A DNA stretch of 64,000 bases from positions 1 to 64,000 of the forward strand of contig NZ_JBIRCY010000006.1 in assembly GCF_044326205.1 (NCBI RefSeq). Reading direction: 5' to 3'. Below are positions 8,641-17,283 of this stretch, one piece after another. Under the pieces are notes generated by a model. The model was not told where the DNA came from and searched no databases. It saw only the letters and a program-made list of their open reading frames with translations. Positions within the stretch are counted from its first letter, which is position 1. Each line of letters begins with the position of its first letter. The DNA is from Kumtagia sp044326205 (GTDB lineage: Bacteria > Pseudomonadota > Alphaproteobacteria > Rhizobiales > Rhizobiaceae). Made by a program: the position numbers and the translations under genes.

Positions 8641-9324
8641 ATGCCGCGTCGCCCTAAAGACCCTGCCGACCTATTCAGCCACAACGATTTGGCGGTTGCA
8701 AGTGGCAGCACCAAACGGTCGGTGCAGATGGTGGCGGACAACGGGTTGCTGCCCGGCGACGGAGGAATTCGCGACCTCAAGCGGGGTTGCGCGATCGGCG
8801 CATTTGTTTCGGCCGGTGTTCCGATGCTCGTCGCGGGGCGGGTTACGAATAAGCTACTTTGGGCTCTCAATCAGACCGACGGCGAGTTTCCGAGCCGGCT
8901 TGTCGATTTCGACAATGACCTCGGTCCTGCGGCATTCCCGCGCGATCGTGGGATGTCCGATTACTGGCGGCATCGTGCGCTCCTCACAAGGCCGGATCTT
9001 TATCGACCAGGCGAAGCGTTCGAGTCGGATTACCGTGTCGAGATTGCGGAGCGCGAACACGTATTCACGTTCGGCGGTGTCATAGAACCCGACAAATGGA
9101 ACTATGAGGGGCGGATTGAAGGATGGGCGCGCGGAAGCGACGTCGGGTTTCACTCATTGGCAGAGACAACCTCCGAGTGGAGAGGAGCTGATGACCAAGA
9201 TCGGCTAAACGAGGCAACTAAGTCACTTCGACTAAACGCCGTCGGCATTCTAACCGTCAACCTTTCACTGGCAATCCGCAATGGCCTCGATCGGCTTGCC
9301 ATCTTTAGAGGGCGCAAGACGTGA
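8641..9324 (+). CDS. Putative regulator with MerR-like N-terminus
   Basis: This 227-residue protein begins with a likely winged-helix region (residues 10-40: FSHNDLAVASGSTKRSVQMV then ADNGLLPGDGGI) resembling the MerR or AlpA-type start in which a conditional HTH faces a short wing. The rest has no recognised domain. It is the first gene of the plus-strand regulator-small gene-integrase block and diverges from the HNH cargo gene, with the control region in the 224 bases between. It overlaps the next gene by 4 bases. A role in controlling excision or element induction is inferred. Confidence 0.55.
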   Translation: MPRRPKDPADLFSHNDLAVASGSTKRSVQMVADNGLLPGDGGIRDLKRGCAIGAFVSAGVPMLVAGRVTNKLLWALNQTDGEFPSRLVDFDNDLGPAAFPRDRGMSDYWRHRALLTRPDLYRPGEAFESDYRVEIAEREHVFTFGGVIEPDKWNYEGRIEGWARGSDVGFHSLAETTSEWRGADDQDRLNEATKSLRLNAVGILTVNLSLAIRNGLDRLAIFRGRKT

Positions 9325-9527
9325 AGCGCGTATCAATATTCACGATCACAGACCTCAAACGTGCGCTGAAAGCCTATCGCGCGGCGGGTCTCGAACCGGG
9401 AGCCGTCGAGATCGAACCTGGCAAGATCACTATTCATCCGCCGGCGGCGACTGCCCAAGGGGCTGTCGACGAGGTTGATACGTATTTCAAAAATCGGGAG
9501 GCCAAACGCCATGCGAATCAATCTTAG
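9321..9527 (+). CDS. Small protein upstream of integrase
   Basis: A 68-residue protein starting with GTG, overlapping the preceding stop by 4 bases and the integrase start (9511) by 17. It is predicted alpha/beta (VSIFTITDLKRALKAYRAAG then EPGAVEIEPGKITIHPP). Coupling to the integrase is compatible with an excisionase or directionality factor, but there is no clear HTH, so this is a guess from position. Confidence 0.6.
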   Translation: MKRVSIFTITDLKRALKAYRAAGLEPGAVEIEPGKITIHPPAATAQGAVDEVDTYFKNREAKRHANQS

Positions 9528-10542
9528 AGGCCTCAACCGTACCAAGAAGACGCTCGCGGATGGCACCGTCAAAATCTTCTGGTACGCATGGAAGGGTGGC
9601 CCTCCCCTCTCCGGCCAGCCTGGCGAACCCGAGTTCATCGCTTCTTACAATGCTGCCGTAGCCCGGAAGGTCATAACGCCGGCAGGAGTGCTGCTTTCCA
9701 TCCTCCAAGGCTTCCAGGCCAGTTCGGATTGGGATGATCTCGCCGATCGAACACGCCGGGATTACGTCAAGCTGATCAAGGTCATCGAGAAGGATTTTGG
9801 CGACATGCCGCTGTCAGCGCTCGCTGACCAGCGCGCGCGGGGCGAATTTATGGAATGGCGAGATAAGCGCGCCAAGTCATCACGTCGGCAGGCCGACTAT
9901 GGATGGCAGGTACTCGCCCGCATTCTGTCGTGGGCGCAAGGGCGCGGCCTGATTGCGAGGAACCCATGCGAAAAAGGCGGTCGCCTTTACCGCGGCACCC
10001 GGGCCGATAACGTATGGACTGATGACGACGAAGCATCTTTTCTCGCGAGGGCGCCCGCACACTTACATCTCCCGCTTCTTATCGGTCTGTGGACCGGCCA
10101 GCGGCAGGGCGACATTCTCGCGCTCACATGGATGCAGTACGATGGCGCACACATTCGCCTTCGGCAGAGCAAGACGGGCCGCCGTGTCGTGATTAAGGTC
10201 GGAGCGCCGCTAAAGGCTGCCCTCGACCCTGTCCGCCAGAAGGAAGGCCAAATCCTCCTCAATAGTGATGGCGCAGCGTGGACGCCCGACGGCTTCCGAT
10301 CGTCCTGGCGCAAGGCATGTGCTGCTTCCGGCGTCGTAGGCGTCACGTTCAATGATCTTCGCGGGACTGCTGTCACCCGCCTCGCTCTGTCAGGTTGCGA
10401 GGTCCCGGAGATAGCGACGATCACGGGGCACAGCATGCGCGATGTCAATGCGATTCTCGACGCGCACTATCTTCACAGGGATCAAAGGCTCGGCGATTCG
10501 GCCATCACGAAGCTCGAAAACAGAACGAAATCTCCCAACTGA
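9511..10542 (+). CDS. int: Tyrosine recombinase / integrase
   Basis: Site-specific recombinase that inserts and excises the element at tRNA-Gln. ATG 9511 follows GGGAG at 9496-9500; 343 residues. The N-terminal SAM-like core-binding domain covers about 55-150. Catalytic residues visible are R198 (TGQRQGD), R284 (NDLRGTA), H307 (ITGHSM) and nucleophile Y320 (DAHYLH). The first residue of the usual HxxR box is Asn281 instead of His, a tolerated variation. The gene ends 58 bp from the att core and points at the tRNA, the classic geometry for tRNA-targeting elements. Confidence 0.93.
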   Translation: MRINLRGLNRTKKTLADGTVKIFWYAWKGGPPLSGQPGEPEFIASYNAAVARKVITPAGVLLSILQGFQASSDWDDLADRTRRDYVKLIKVIEKDFGDMPLSALADQRARGEFMEWRDKRAKSSRRQADYGWQVLARILSWAQGRGLIARNPCEKGGRLYRGTRADNVWTDDDEASFLARAPAHLHLPLLIGLWTGQRQGDILALTWMQYDGAHIRLRQSKTGRRVVIKVGAPLKAALDPVRQKEGQILLNSDGAAWTPDGFRSSWRKACAASGVVGVTFNDLRGTAVTRLALSGCEVPEIATITGHSMRDVNAILDAHYLHRDQRLGDSAITKLENRTKSPN

Positions 10543-10600
10543 GCGCCCAACTGACACAAAATGTTCCAGATGAGAAAGGGAAAAAGCGTAGCGAAATCAA

Positions 10601-10648
10601 TTGGCTGGGGAACCTGGATTCGAACCAGGACTAACGGAGTCAGAGTCC
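10601..10648. repeat. attR: 48-bp core within tRNA-Gln
   Basis: Exact copy of 234-281. The identity runs from one base beyond the CCA end into the anticodon stem-loop of the tRNA gene, so crossover lies within or near the anticodon loop, a common choice of tyrosine integrases. The tRNA remains complete at this end. Confidence 0.9.
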
Positions 10649-10675
10649 GTGGGTCTACCGTTAACCTATTCCCCA
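10602..10675 (-). tRNA. tRNA-Gln (anticodon CTG)
   Basis: On the minus strand the acceptor arm TGGGGAA (from 10675) pairs with TTCCCCA, followed by discriminator G and an encoded CCA (10602-10604). The anticodon stem ACGGA/TCCGT encloses loop CTCTGAC, giving anticodon CTG (complement at 10641-10643), which reads CAG glutamine codons. The T loop TTCGAAT is standard. The gene serves as the integration site. Confidence 0.95.
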
Positions 10676-10867
10676 GCAGCGGTCCGCCGAAGCCGCAACC
10701 GATCCCGCCGAAGCGGAATGGGCTGCGTTGTATTCGTCGCGGCGAAAGAGTCAAGCCCGCAAACCAATTGCAGTCGATCGCGCGGCCTTGCTTTTGGTCA
10801 GCTCCAAGGCCGGCCTGGTATCTCGCGCGCAATCCGGCCGCATTTCCTGCGCTGCGCGCCGAAAAGA

Positions 10868-13800
10868 CTATTCCGCCGCGACCGCGTCGTAGCCGCCGTG
10901 ATCGTGGGCATGGGCCGATTCGATCGCCCGGCGGGCAAGCACCGCCACATTCGGATCGCCCTCGGCCAGATAGCGCTCGATGTCGTCGCGGAACCACCAC
11001 GGTGGATAGACGACGCGGTTGGTGATCTGGCGCGCGTGATAGCGATAGTCGCGCGACATGTTATCGCTGCTCATGAAATAGATCCAAGCCGCGGCGCGTT
11101 CCTTCAGGTCCTTGGCGGCCGAGATGCGTTGCGAGAAGCGCAGCATGCGGCGGAAATGCAGGCGGCTCTTCGGCACCAGATGGCCGATCGGATAGTCGAT
11201 GGGCGCGAAATGGCCGCACAGCACGCAAGGGACGCCCAGCAGGCCGAGTTCGGCCGCGCTGGTGCCGTTGTAGATCACGCCGAGATCGATCAGCCCGTCG
11301 AGATCCTGAAGGTCCAGCCAGCGGTGGCCAAGCACCATCACATTGTCGGGGAGTTCGACCTCGATGAGGTCGGCAAAGTTTTCCGTCAGGAACACACCGA
11401 TGTCGTGCCGCATCTCGTGCGGATGCGGCTTGATGAGCAGCAGCGTGTTGCTGTCGCGCACCGCTTCGATGGCGTGGTTCAGCCAGTCCTTCATGTTGAC
11501 GTGAGCGGGTCCGCCGTCAAAGGGAACAAGGGAGTCGCACACGACCTTGCCGAACAGGCAGGCGACCTTGCCGCCCCGTTTGCGCCAGTCGAGGATACGG
11601 TCCAGGGCCTGCTGCGCCTCCGGCATGCGTTCGGATTGGCCGCCCGTGGACCGCCGGGTGAGAGCGACCTCCTGCACGGCCTGCAACATCTCCGGACCGC
11701 GGTGCTTGTTCTCCTGGTAGAACTTCAGGAACTCGCCCGGGATGGGGAAACTCGCGGTGCGAAGTTCACGATGCAGCGTGATGTTGCGCACGGTCGTCTT
11801 GGTCGAGACCGAAGAGGCGAAGTTGAGGAAGTAGTTCTGGTAGCCGTTCGCCGAATGGATGCAGAAGAATTTTTCGGGATGGCCGAATTCCTCAAGGTAG
11901 AAGCGCACGACCGCATCGGGCAGGCGCGACTGCTGCAAGACCATGAAGCCGCAATCGATGCCGGCGCTGACAACCGACCGGTTGATGTTTTCGAGGACGA
12001 TCGCCGTGAGCCTCGTCCATTCCGCGAGGCGGCCGAGGAATTTCTGCATGACCGGACATGTATAGTCGACGTTGTAGCGGCGGCGGTTGATCGCGGCCTC
12101 TTCCCAGACGATGTGCTCGAGGTCGATGTTCTTCCAGCGCAACTGGCCCTGCGCGACATTCACCTCGAAATCCTCGATCGGCTTGAGGAGCCGTTTCGCC
12201 TTGCGGTCGAACTCACATTCGGGCGTCAGGCAGCCGAGGAAACGGTCAATCTGCGGGTTGCCGGTCTTCTCGAGAGGAAGGACGCCCTTGACCAGCGGGA
12301 TGATCGCCCATCCCATCTTCTTCATTTCCATCAGCACGACCAACGGGAATTTCCGTAGCTGCTCGATCGAACGCGGCGCGACGAAGATGACACCTTCCGG
12401 CTTTTGCGGCTGCGCGACGCGGGAGAACCATCGTGTCGATTCGGCGGCGAACTCCAGTTCGCCTACCCGGCGAATGAGGCTCCAACTCCCTTTCGGATCG
12501 ACCGAATGCGGCCGGCACAAAAGCGATTCGTGGACACGCTTGACCAGCGTCGTGGCGCGCTCGAACTGGCCCTCGCGCTGCAGGATACGGGCATATTGCA
12601 GGAAAGCCTTGGAGCGCTTGTCCTTCTCCGGCAGGCTTTTGACGAATTCATGCGCCATGTCATAGCGCTGCGCGTTCAGCGCCCACAGGAAGAAGTCGCG
12701 AATCTCGTGCTCCTTCTCCGGTTTGCGTGCGGCGTCCGACAACAAGCGGGCCGTGACCGCCTCATGTTTATTGGAATCCCCTTCGACCAGCGATGCCGCG
12801 ATCGACCAGAGAGCCGGAATGGCCCTCGGCTTCTCGGCGAGATAGAGCATCGCCTTCTCGAACCGCGAAACTTCGCTCGGCAGGTCGAGATCCCTCGATA
12901 TCTGCAGGGCCGTGCGCAACTGGCGCGCAAGCGTTAGCGAGCGGATGCCGGCCTTGTCGATATGCGTCTTGATCACCTTCTGGCTGGTGATCTCCAGCCA
13001 CATCGGACGAATCTGCTTGAAGCTGGCCCGCGCGAGGCGATGCGAGTCCTGATAGCTGGGGATTCGGCGTATGCCCTGTCGCAGCATAGCATTGATCGCC
13101 TTGAACTTTCCGTTCAGGTCCTTGGCTTCGTCGAACTGGCGCTTGCAGACCTGAAGGTAGCGGTCGTGCTGCCGCCCCTGGATCAACCGCTCCGCGAAGA
13201 CGAATTTTTCGTCGCCATCTTCCTTGCCGGCTGTCTCCTGACCGGCAGGCTCCGAAGCGGAAGACGATCGATCGTCGGATTCCCGCGTGCTCGTGGCATC
13301 GCCGTCTTCATCCTCCGCGGAAGCGCCCTCCTGCGACGTTGCGGTGCCGGTTGCATCATCGGAGGCGCCGGTTACGTCGTCCGTACCGCCGGTGTCGTTC
13401 GAGCCTTCCTCGCCGCCGCCGTAGCCGTCGCCACCATCGGCCCAGGTCATGTTGTCGCGCGAGATCTCGTCGACGATCCGCCAGGTCTTGTTGAGGCTGT
13501 TGAAGCGCCGCGTTTCATCGGCCGTCGCGTTGCCCGAGGCCATCGCCTTCTGGCAGTCCTGGATGGCCGTCATGACGAAGTCGTGGGCTTCCTGATAGGC
13601 GCCGGACTTGGCCAGGGTCGCCGCATACAGATAGGTCAGGAAAGCACTTGCGGGGAAGCGCTCGAGCACATCGCGAGCGGCCTCCCGTATCGTTTCCCGG
13701 CCTTCATCGCTGATCAGCAGTTCGCCGATGCGCTTGCCAGCGACCGCCGGTGCGGTTGCGCGAATGGCCTCCATCTCCGCGAGACCTGTCAGGAGGACGC

Positions 13801-14071
13801 GGATATCATCCGGGTCGGCCTTTTTCAGCCTGTTGATCACGAGGCCGGTAGCGAAAACCCGCCTGGTCCTGGAAAAGCCGAGCAGGCGTATCGAGGTGTC
13901 GACGAAGCGCTCGGTCTTCGGCTTGTCGTAGGTCTTCTCGGCAAGATTCTGCGCGGTCCTCGTAAGGAAGTCGCTTGTGCCCCGGTGCAAGCTGCGGGAC
14001 AGCTTGATGATACCGGTGCGTGATGCCAAACGTTTGGATTGTTTCGCAATTTGCTTACGGATAACGCCCAT
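10868..14071 (-). CDS. Capsule-type polysaccharide glycosyltransferase with helical repeats and acidic linker
   Basis: About 1,067 residues from ATG 14071 (MGVIRKQIAKQ); an in-frame GTG at 14143 would add 24. The N-terminal 200 residues are helical and TPR-like. An acidic, Gly/Ser/Thr-rich linker covers about 212-288. More helical sequence follows, then a C-terminal capsule-biosynthesis (KpsC/KpsS-like) domain with NTLLLIKPHPHEMRHD, GVIYNGTSAAELGLLGVP and CGHFAPIDYP. KpsC-type domains are beta-Kdo transferases in capsule lipid-linker synthesis, so a role in surface polysaccharide is likely. The gene stands alone next to the tRNA attachment site. The fusion is much longer than KpsS (about 400) or KpsC (about 670). 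Confidence 0.72.
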   Translation of the reverse strand: MGVIRKQIAKQSKRLASRTGIIKLSRSLHRGTSDFLTRTAQNLAEKTYDKPKTERFVDTSIRLLGFSRTRRVFATGLVINRLKKADPDDIRVLLTGLAEMEAIRATAPAVAGKRIGELLISDEGRETIREAARDVLERFPASAFLTYLYAATLAKSGAYQEAHDFVMTAIQDCQKAMASGNATADETRRFNSLNKTWRIVDEISRDNMTWADGGDGYGGGEEGSNDTGGTDDVTGASDDATGTATSQEGASAEDEDGDATSTRESDDRSSSASEPAGQETAGKEDGDEKFVFAERLIQGRQHDRYLQVCKRQFDEAKDLNGKFKAINAMLRQGIRRIPSYQDSHRLARASFKQIRPMWLEITSQKVIKTHIDKAGIRSLTLARQLRTALQISRDLDLPSEVSRFEKAMLYLAEKPRAIPALWSIAASLVEGDSNKHEAVTARLLSDAARKPEKEHEIRDFFLWALNAQRYDMAHEFVKSLPEKDKRSKAFLQYARILQREGQFERATTLVKRVHESLLCRPHSVDPKGSWSLIRRVGELEFAAESTRWFSRVAQPQKPEGVIFVAPRSIEQLRKFPLVVLMEMKKMGWAIIPLVKGVLPLEKTGNPQIDRFLGCLTPECEFDRKAKRLLKPIEDFEVNVAQGQLRWKNIDLEHIVWEEAAINRRRYNVDYTCPVMQKFLGRLAEWTRLTAIVLENINRSVVSAGIDCGFMVLQQSRLPDAVVRFYLEEFGHPEKFFCIHSANGYQNYFLNFASSVSTKTTVRNITLHRELRTASFPIPGEFLKFYQENKHRGPEMLQAVQEVALTRRSTGGQSERMPEAQQALDRILDWRKRGGKVACLFGKVVCDSLVPFDGGPAHVNMKDWLNHAIEAVRDSNTLLLIKPHPHEMRHDIGVFLTENFADLIEVELPDNVMVLGHRWLDLQDLDGLIDLGVIYNGTSAAELGLLGVPCVLCGHFAPIDYPIGHLVPKSRLHFRRMLRFSQRISAAKDLKERAAAWIYFMSSDNMSRDYRYHARQITNRVVYPPWWFRDDIERYLAEGDPNVAVLARRAIESAHAHDHGGYDAVAAE

Positions 14072-14474
14072 CTTCAATGCAACCACTCTTGCCTGATCAA
14101 TTGCCGTTAGGCTGGTTTCGCTTTCGACAGTCAAACAATGCACTGCCCCGAAAAGCGCGGCGCATCGCGTTCGGCGGCTTGTCGGTACCCCATATGGTTT
14201 GCTTCCGCAAGGGTACTTGCAGCCGCGGCGCGAAAACTGCCGAAGCCGATACGAAACCTGTCCGCATATACTTCCAAGGATTGCGAGTGTAGTCCCTTAC
14301 ACTGCAAGCCGCCAGCCGGATTCGTTCCCGGCCATGGGCCACCACGCAAACCCGGAGGCAATGGAGGGCCGCTTTTCGGCGTTTTGTTCTCCATCCGTCA
14401 AACCCGTGAAAAAAAGAGACGCCATGGCTGGGCCACGGTAATGACGCGTCGATCAGATTCGCCGGGAGCCCGCA
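14072..14474. other. Divergent promoter region with a dyad
   Basis: About 400 bases between the glycosyltransferase and the ABC ATPase, transcribed away from each other. The only structure seen is a dyad at 14281-14307: AGTGTA (14286-14291) and TACACT (14298-14303), flanked by TTGC and GCAA with one unpaired base. It could be an operator. No gene is supported here. Confidence 0.35.
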
Positions 14475-15515
14475 GTGACCTTCATTCGCGTCGAGACGCT
14501 GTCGCGCAGATACGGCAACATCGCGGCGGTCGATGGTATTTCTCTGGATTTTCCCACAGGATCGTTCACCGCCCTGCTCGGCCCGTCCGGCTGCGGCAAG
14601 ACGACTTTGCTCAGATTGATCGCCGGCTTCGAGGCGCCGGCGGAAGGGCAAATCCTGTTCGACGGAAAACTGATGGCCGATCCTGAGCGGCAGGTTGCGC
14701 CCGAGTCGCGCGGCGTCGGCGTCGTGTTCCAGTCCTATGCGCTCTGGCCGCACATGGATGTCGCCGGCAACGTCGCCTATCCATTGAAGACGAGACGGAC
14801 GGCAAGCACGGAAATCGCCACGCGCGTCGGCGACGTGCTGGAGATCGTCGGGCTCGCCGGCTTCCAGGCGCGCCGGATCGAGGAGCTTTCCGGTGGACAG
14901 CGGCAGCGCGTGGCGCTCGCCCGCTGCCTCGTCGCCGACCAGAAGATCATCCTGTTCGACGAGCCGCTCGCCAATCTCGACATGCACCTTCGCGCCTCGA
15001 TGGTGGACGCGTTTCGCGACATCCACCGCCGTACGGGCGCGACAATCGTCTATGTCACGCATGACCAGGCCGAAGCCCTGGCGCTTGCAGACCGCGTCGC
15101 GGTGATGAGCAAGGGAAAACTGCTGCAGGTCGCGCCGCCGCAGGAAGTCTACCGGGCCCCTGCGGACGCGACGGTGGCGGGATTCGTCGGACGCGGCGGC
15201 CTCATAGCCGGCTCGGTGAAAGAGGCCGCGGGCGGGACGGCGATGGTGGAGGCCGCCGGGCATCGTTTTAAGGCGCGAAGCGGCGGCAAGGCGACGGGGC
15301 CGGCAAAGATTCTGCTGCGGCCCGAGGCGCTTCGCCTCGCTTCGGAGGGTTTTGCCGCGAGGGTGGTGGACGCCGTTTATCGCGGACCGGTTTACGAGGT
15401 GCGGCTGGCGCTTGCGACGGATGAGGAACTCGTCCTCGACAGCATCCACGCGCCGGCTGTTGGCGAACTTGTTCATGTGGCTTGCTCGGATGCCTGGGTC
15501 ATCCCGACCGCCTGA
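14475..15515 (+). CDS. ABC transporter ATP-binding protein, FbpC-like
   Basis: The 346-residue ATPase from GTG 14475 has Walker A GPSGCGKTT (residues 36-44), signature LSGGQRQR (near 138), Walker B IILFDEP (near 158) and switch VTHDQAEA. A C-terminal TOBE-like regulatory domain follows residue 240. The neighbouring binding protein and two-domain permease make this the energy subunit of an iron(III)/2-aminoethylphosphonate-type importer. It is unusual in lying on the opposite strand, convergent with the permease and 7 bases from it, so it has its own promoter. Confidence 0.85.
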   Translation: MTFIRVETLSRRYGNIAAVDGISLDFPTGSFTALLGPSGCGKTTLLRLIAGFEAPAEGQILFDGKLMADPERQVAPESRGVGVVFQSYALWPHMDVAGNVAYPLKTRRTASTEIATRVGDVLEIVGLAGFQARRIEELSGGQRQRVALARCLVADQKIILFDEPLANLDMHLRASMVDAFRDIHRRTGATIVYVTHDQAEALALADRVAVMSKGKLLQVAPPQEVYRAPADATVAGFVGRGGLIAGSVKEAAGGTAMVEAAGHRFKARSGGKATGPAKILLRPEALRLASEGFAARVVDAVYRGPVYEVRLALATDEELVLDSIHAPAVGELVHVACSDAWVIPTA

Positions 15516-15522
15516 CGTGTCC

Positions 15523-17268
15523 TCAGCGCCACGGCAGCACTCCCGGCGGCAGCTTGCGTCCGACACGGTCGAGCAGCGCCAGCATCACCATGACGACGAC
15601 GATGGTGGAGACGGCGATGGCAGCGGCCTGCGTTCCCAGTCCCGCCTCCTCGAGGCTGAACAGCACGACGCCAAGCGTCTCGTTGCCGCTCGACCACAGC
15701 AACGCCGAGACGGTCAGTTCGTTGAAGGCGCTCATGAACACCAGCAGCCCGCCGGCCACCGCGGCCGGAGCGGCAAGCGGCGCGGTGATCGTCGCCAGCC
15801 GGCGCAGCGGCCCCGCCCCTGCGACCGCCGCCGCCTCGTCGAGATCGCGCGGGATCTGGCCGATGGCGGTGGTCGCGGGTTTCATCGCCAGCGGCAGAAA
15901 CCGCATCGTATAAGCGACCAGAATGATCGCGGCGGTCGCGTAGAGGCTGCCGATCAACGGCAGCGGGCGCAGGAACAGCAGGATGCAGGCGATCGCCAGG
16001 ACAACGCCGGGTATCGCGTAGGGCAGTTCCATCAGGCCGTCGAGCGGCCGGCGAAGGCGCTGGCTGAATCGCTGCATGACGATTGCCGCCGGGATGACGC
16101 CGATTGCCAGGATGACCGCTGCTCCTCCCGCCAGCAGCGCTGAATTGCGGAATGCGCGCATGGTCGAGGCCTGCCGTGTCAGAACCTCCGCGTAGCTCGA
16201 AAGCGTCACCGTCTCCCAGCCCAGCGGCACGCCGAATGCCGGTATCAGCGAGGTCGTCAGCAATGCCAGGGCCGGCAGAACCAGGATTATGGCGATCACC
16301 AGCCACATGAGAGCGGCAAGCGGCAGCCGGAAGCGGCCTAACTGAAATTGCGCCGGTGTGCCGGCGGCATAGCGGTGGCCGGCGCCACGCAAGGCGTAGG
16401 ATTGGGCGCCGACGCCCGCCAGCGCCAGCGCACCGATCAGTACCGACAACGCCGCAACTTGCGGCAGGACCTCCGGACCAAAGCTCGCCAGTTGCTGATA
16501 GATCAACGTCGGCAAGGTTAGGTAGTTGACCGGCGCGCCGAGCAGTGCGGGTATCCCGAAATTCCCGACGCCGGAGACAAAGGCAAGTGCTGCGGCGGCC
16601 ACGAGATAGGGACGCAGCAAAGGCAGCACAATGGTGCCGAGCGCCCTCCCCGGCCCCGCACCGGAAGCACGCGCCGCCTCGACCAGATCGCGCGGCACCC
16701 GCGCCAGGCCGGCGCGCAGCGTGATGAAGACGATCGGCGCGTGCTGCACGCCGTAGAGCAGGATGATGCCGTTGCGGCCGAGCATCGGGTTCGGCGTGCC
16801 GGGCGGCGGCGCGAGGCCGAGCATGCTGAGCAGAGCACTGGACGGACCGAACAGATGCAGCCAGGATAGCGCCGTCACCTGCGGCGCGATCATCAGCGGC
16901 AGGAGCAGCAGGAAGCCCAAGATCTTGCGCCCGGGCAGGTCGGTCATCGCGACGGCGATCGCGAAGGGCACGCCGAGCAGCAGCGAAAGCAGCGCACCGA
17001 AGAAAGCGGTGTCCAGCGTGTGCCCCATGGCGCGTAATGCCGAGGGTTTTGCCAAGCGGCTAAAGAAGGCAGCGAGATCAACCTCGCCACCCGGCGCGAT
17101 AGCCGCGACGACCAGCCGCGCCATCGGCAGAACGCTGAGAAGACCGATCAGCAGCAGGACAACAATGGTCGAGGGGCGGAACAAGCCTTGCCAGGCGCTG
17201 GCCTGGCCTGGAAAGCCGGACCGCGGAACTGGCCGTGCTGCCAAAAAAAAATCCTGGACGGAAGTCAC
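15523..17268 (-). CDS. Two-domain ABC permease, FbpB-like
   Basis: At 581 residues with about twelve membrane spans this is a fused pair of permease domains. Two EAA loops contacting the ATPase are visible, EAARASGAGPGRALGTIVLP and EAAAVAGAGPLRRLATITAP. The double-domain form is characteristic of the ferric-iron (Fbp/Sfu) and 2-aminoethylphosphonate families. It begins 15 bases after the binding-protein gene on the same strand, so the two are cotranscribed. Confidence 0.87.
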   Translation of the reverse strand: MTSVQDFFLAARPVPRSGFPGQASAWQGLFRPSTIVVLLLIGLLSVLPMARLVVAAIAPGGEVDLAAFFSRLAKPSALRAMGHTLDTAFFGALLSLLLGVPFAIAVAMTDLPGRKILGFLLLLPLMIAPQVTALSWLHLFGPSSALLSMLGLAPPPGTPNPMLGRNGIILLYGVQHAPIVFITLRAGLARVPRDLVEAARASGAGPGRALGTIVLPLLRPYLVAAAALAFVSGVGNFGIPALLGAPVNYLTLPTLIYQQLASFGPEVLPQVAALSVLIGALALAGVGAQSYALRGAGHRYAAGTPAQFQLGRFRLPLAALMWLVIAIILVLPALALLTTSLIPAFGVPLGWETVTLSSYAEVLTRQASTMRAFRNSALLAGGAAVILAIGVIPAAIVMQRFSQRLRRPLDGLMELPYAIPGVVLAIACILLFLRPLPLIGSLYATAAIILVAYTMRFLPLAMKPATTAIGQIPRDLDEAAAVAGAGPLRRLATITAPLAAPAAVAGGLLVFMSAFNELTVSALLWSSGNETLGVVLFSLEEAGLGTQAAAIAVSTIVVVMVMLALLDRVGRKLPPGVLPWR

Positions 17269-17283
17269 CGAAACGGCGACGTC

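Larger units (their letters stand above)
282..10600. mobile_element. Integrated tailless capsid-encoding element (phage satellite-like)
   Basis: The interval lies between two exact 48-bp tRNA-Gln repeats and carries an intact tyrosine integrase next to the reconstituted tRNA gene. The structural genes are all head or packaging functions: terminase, HNH nuclease, major capsid, prohead protease, probable connector, portal. They are open, same-strand and tightly packed. No tail, tape-measure, baseplate, lysis, primase or recognisable small terminase gene is visible. Capsid-forming phage-inducible chromosomal islands (cf-PICIs) have this logic: they build their own small capsids and borrow helper-phage tails. 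A decayed HK97-like prophage is the alternative, but no structural gene is broken. Confidence 0.8.

Noticed and set aside
282..10600. Gene transfer agent cluster
   Set aside because: GTA clusters in alphaproteobacteria contain tail and host-lysis-related genes and no integrase or att repeats; this element has the opposite features.
10601..12358. 585-codon plus-strand frame across the tRNA and glycosyltransferase
   Set aside because: It reads through the tRNA-Gln gene and is antisense to the capsule-type protein; no protein-like pattern.
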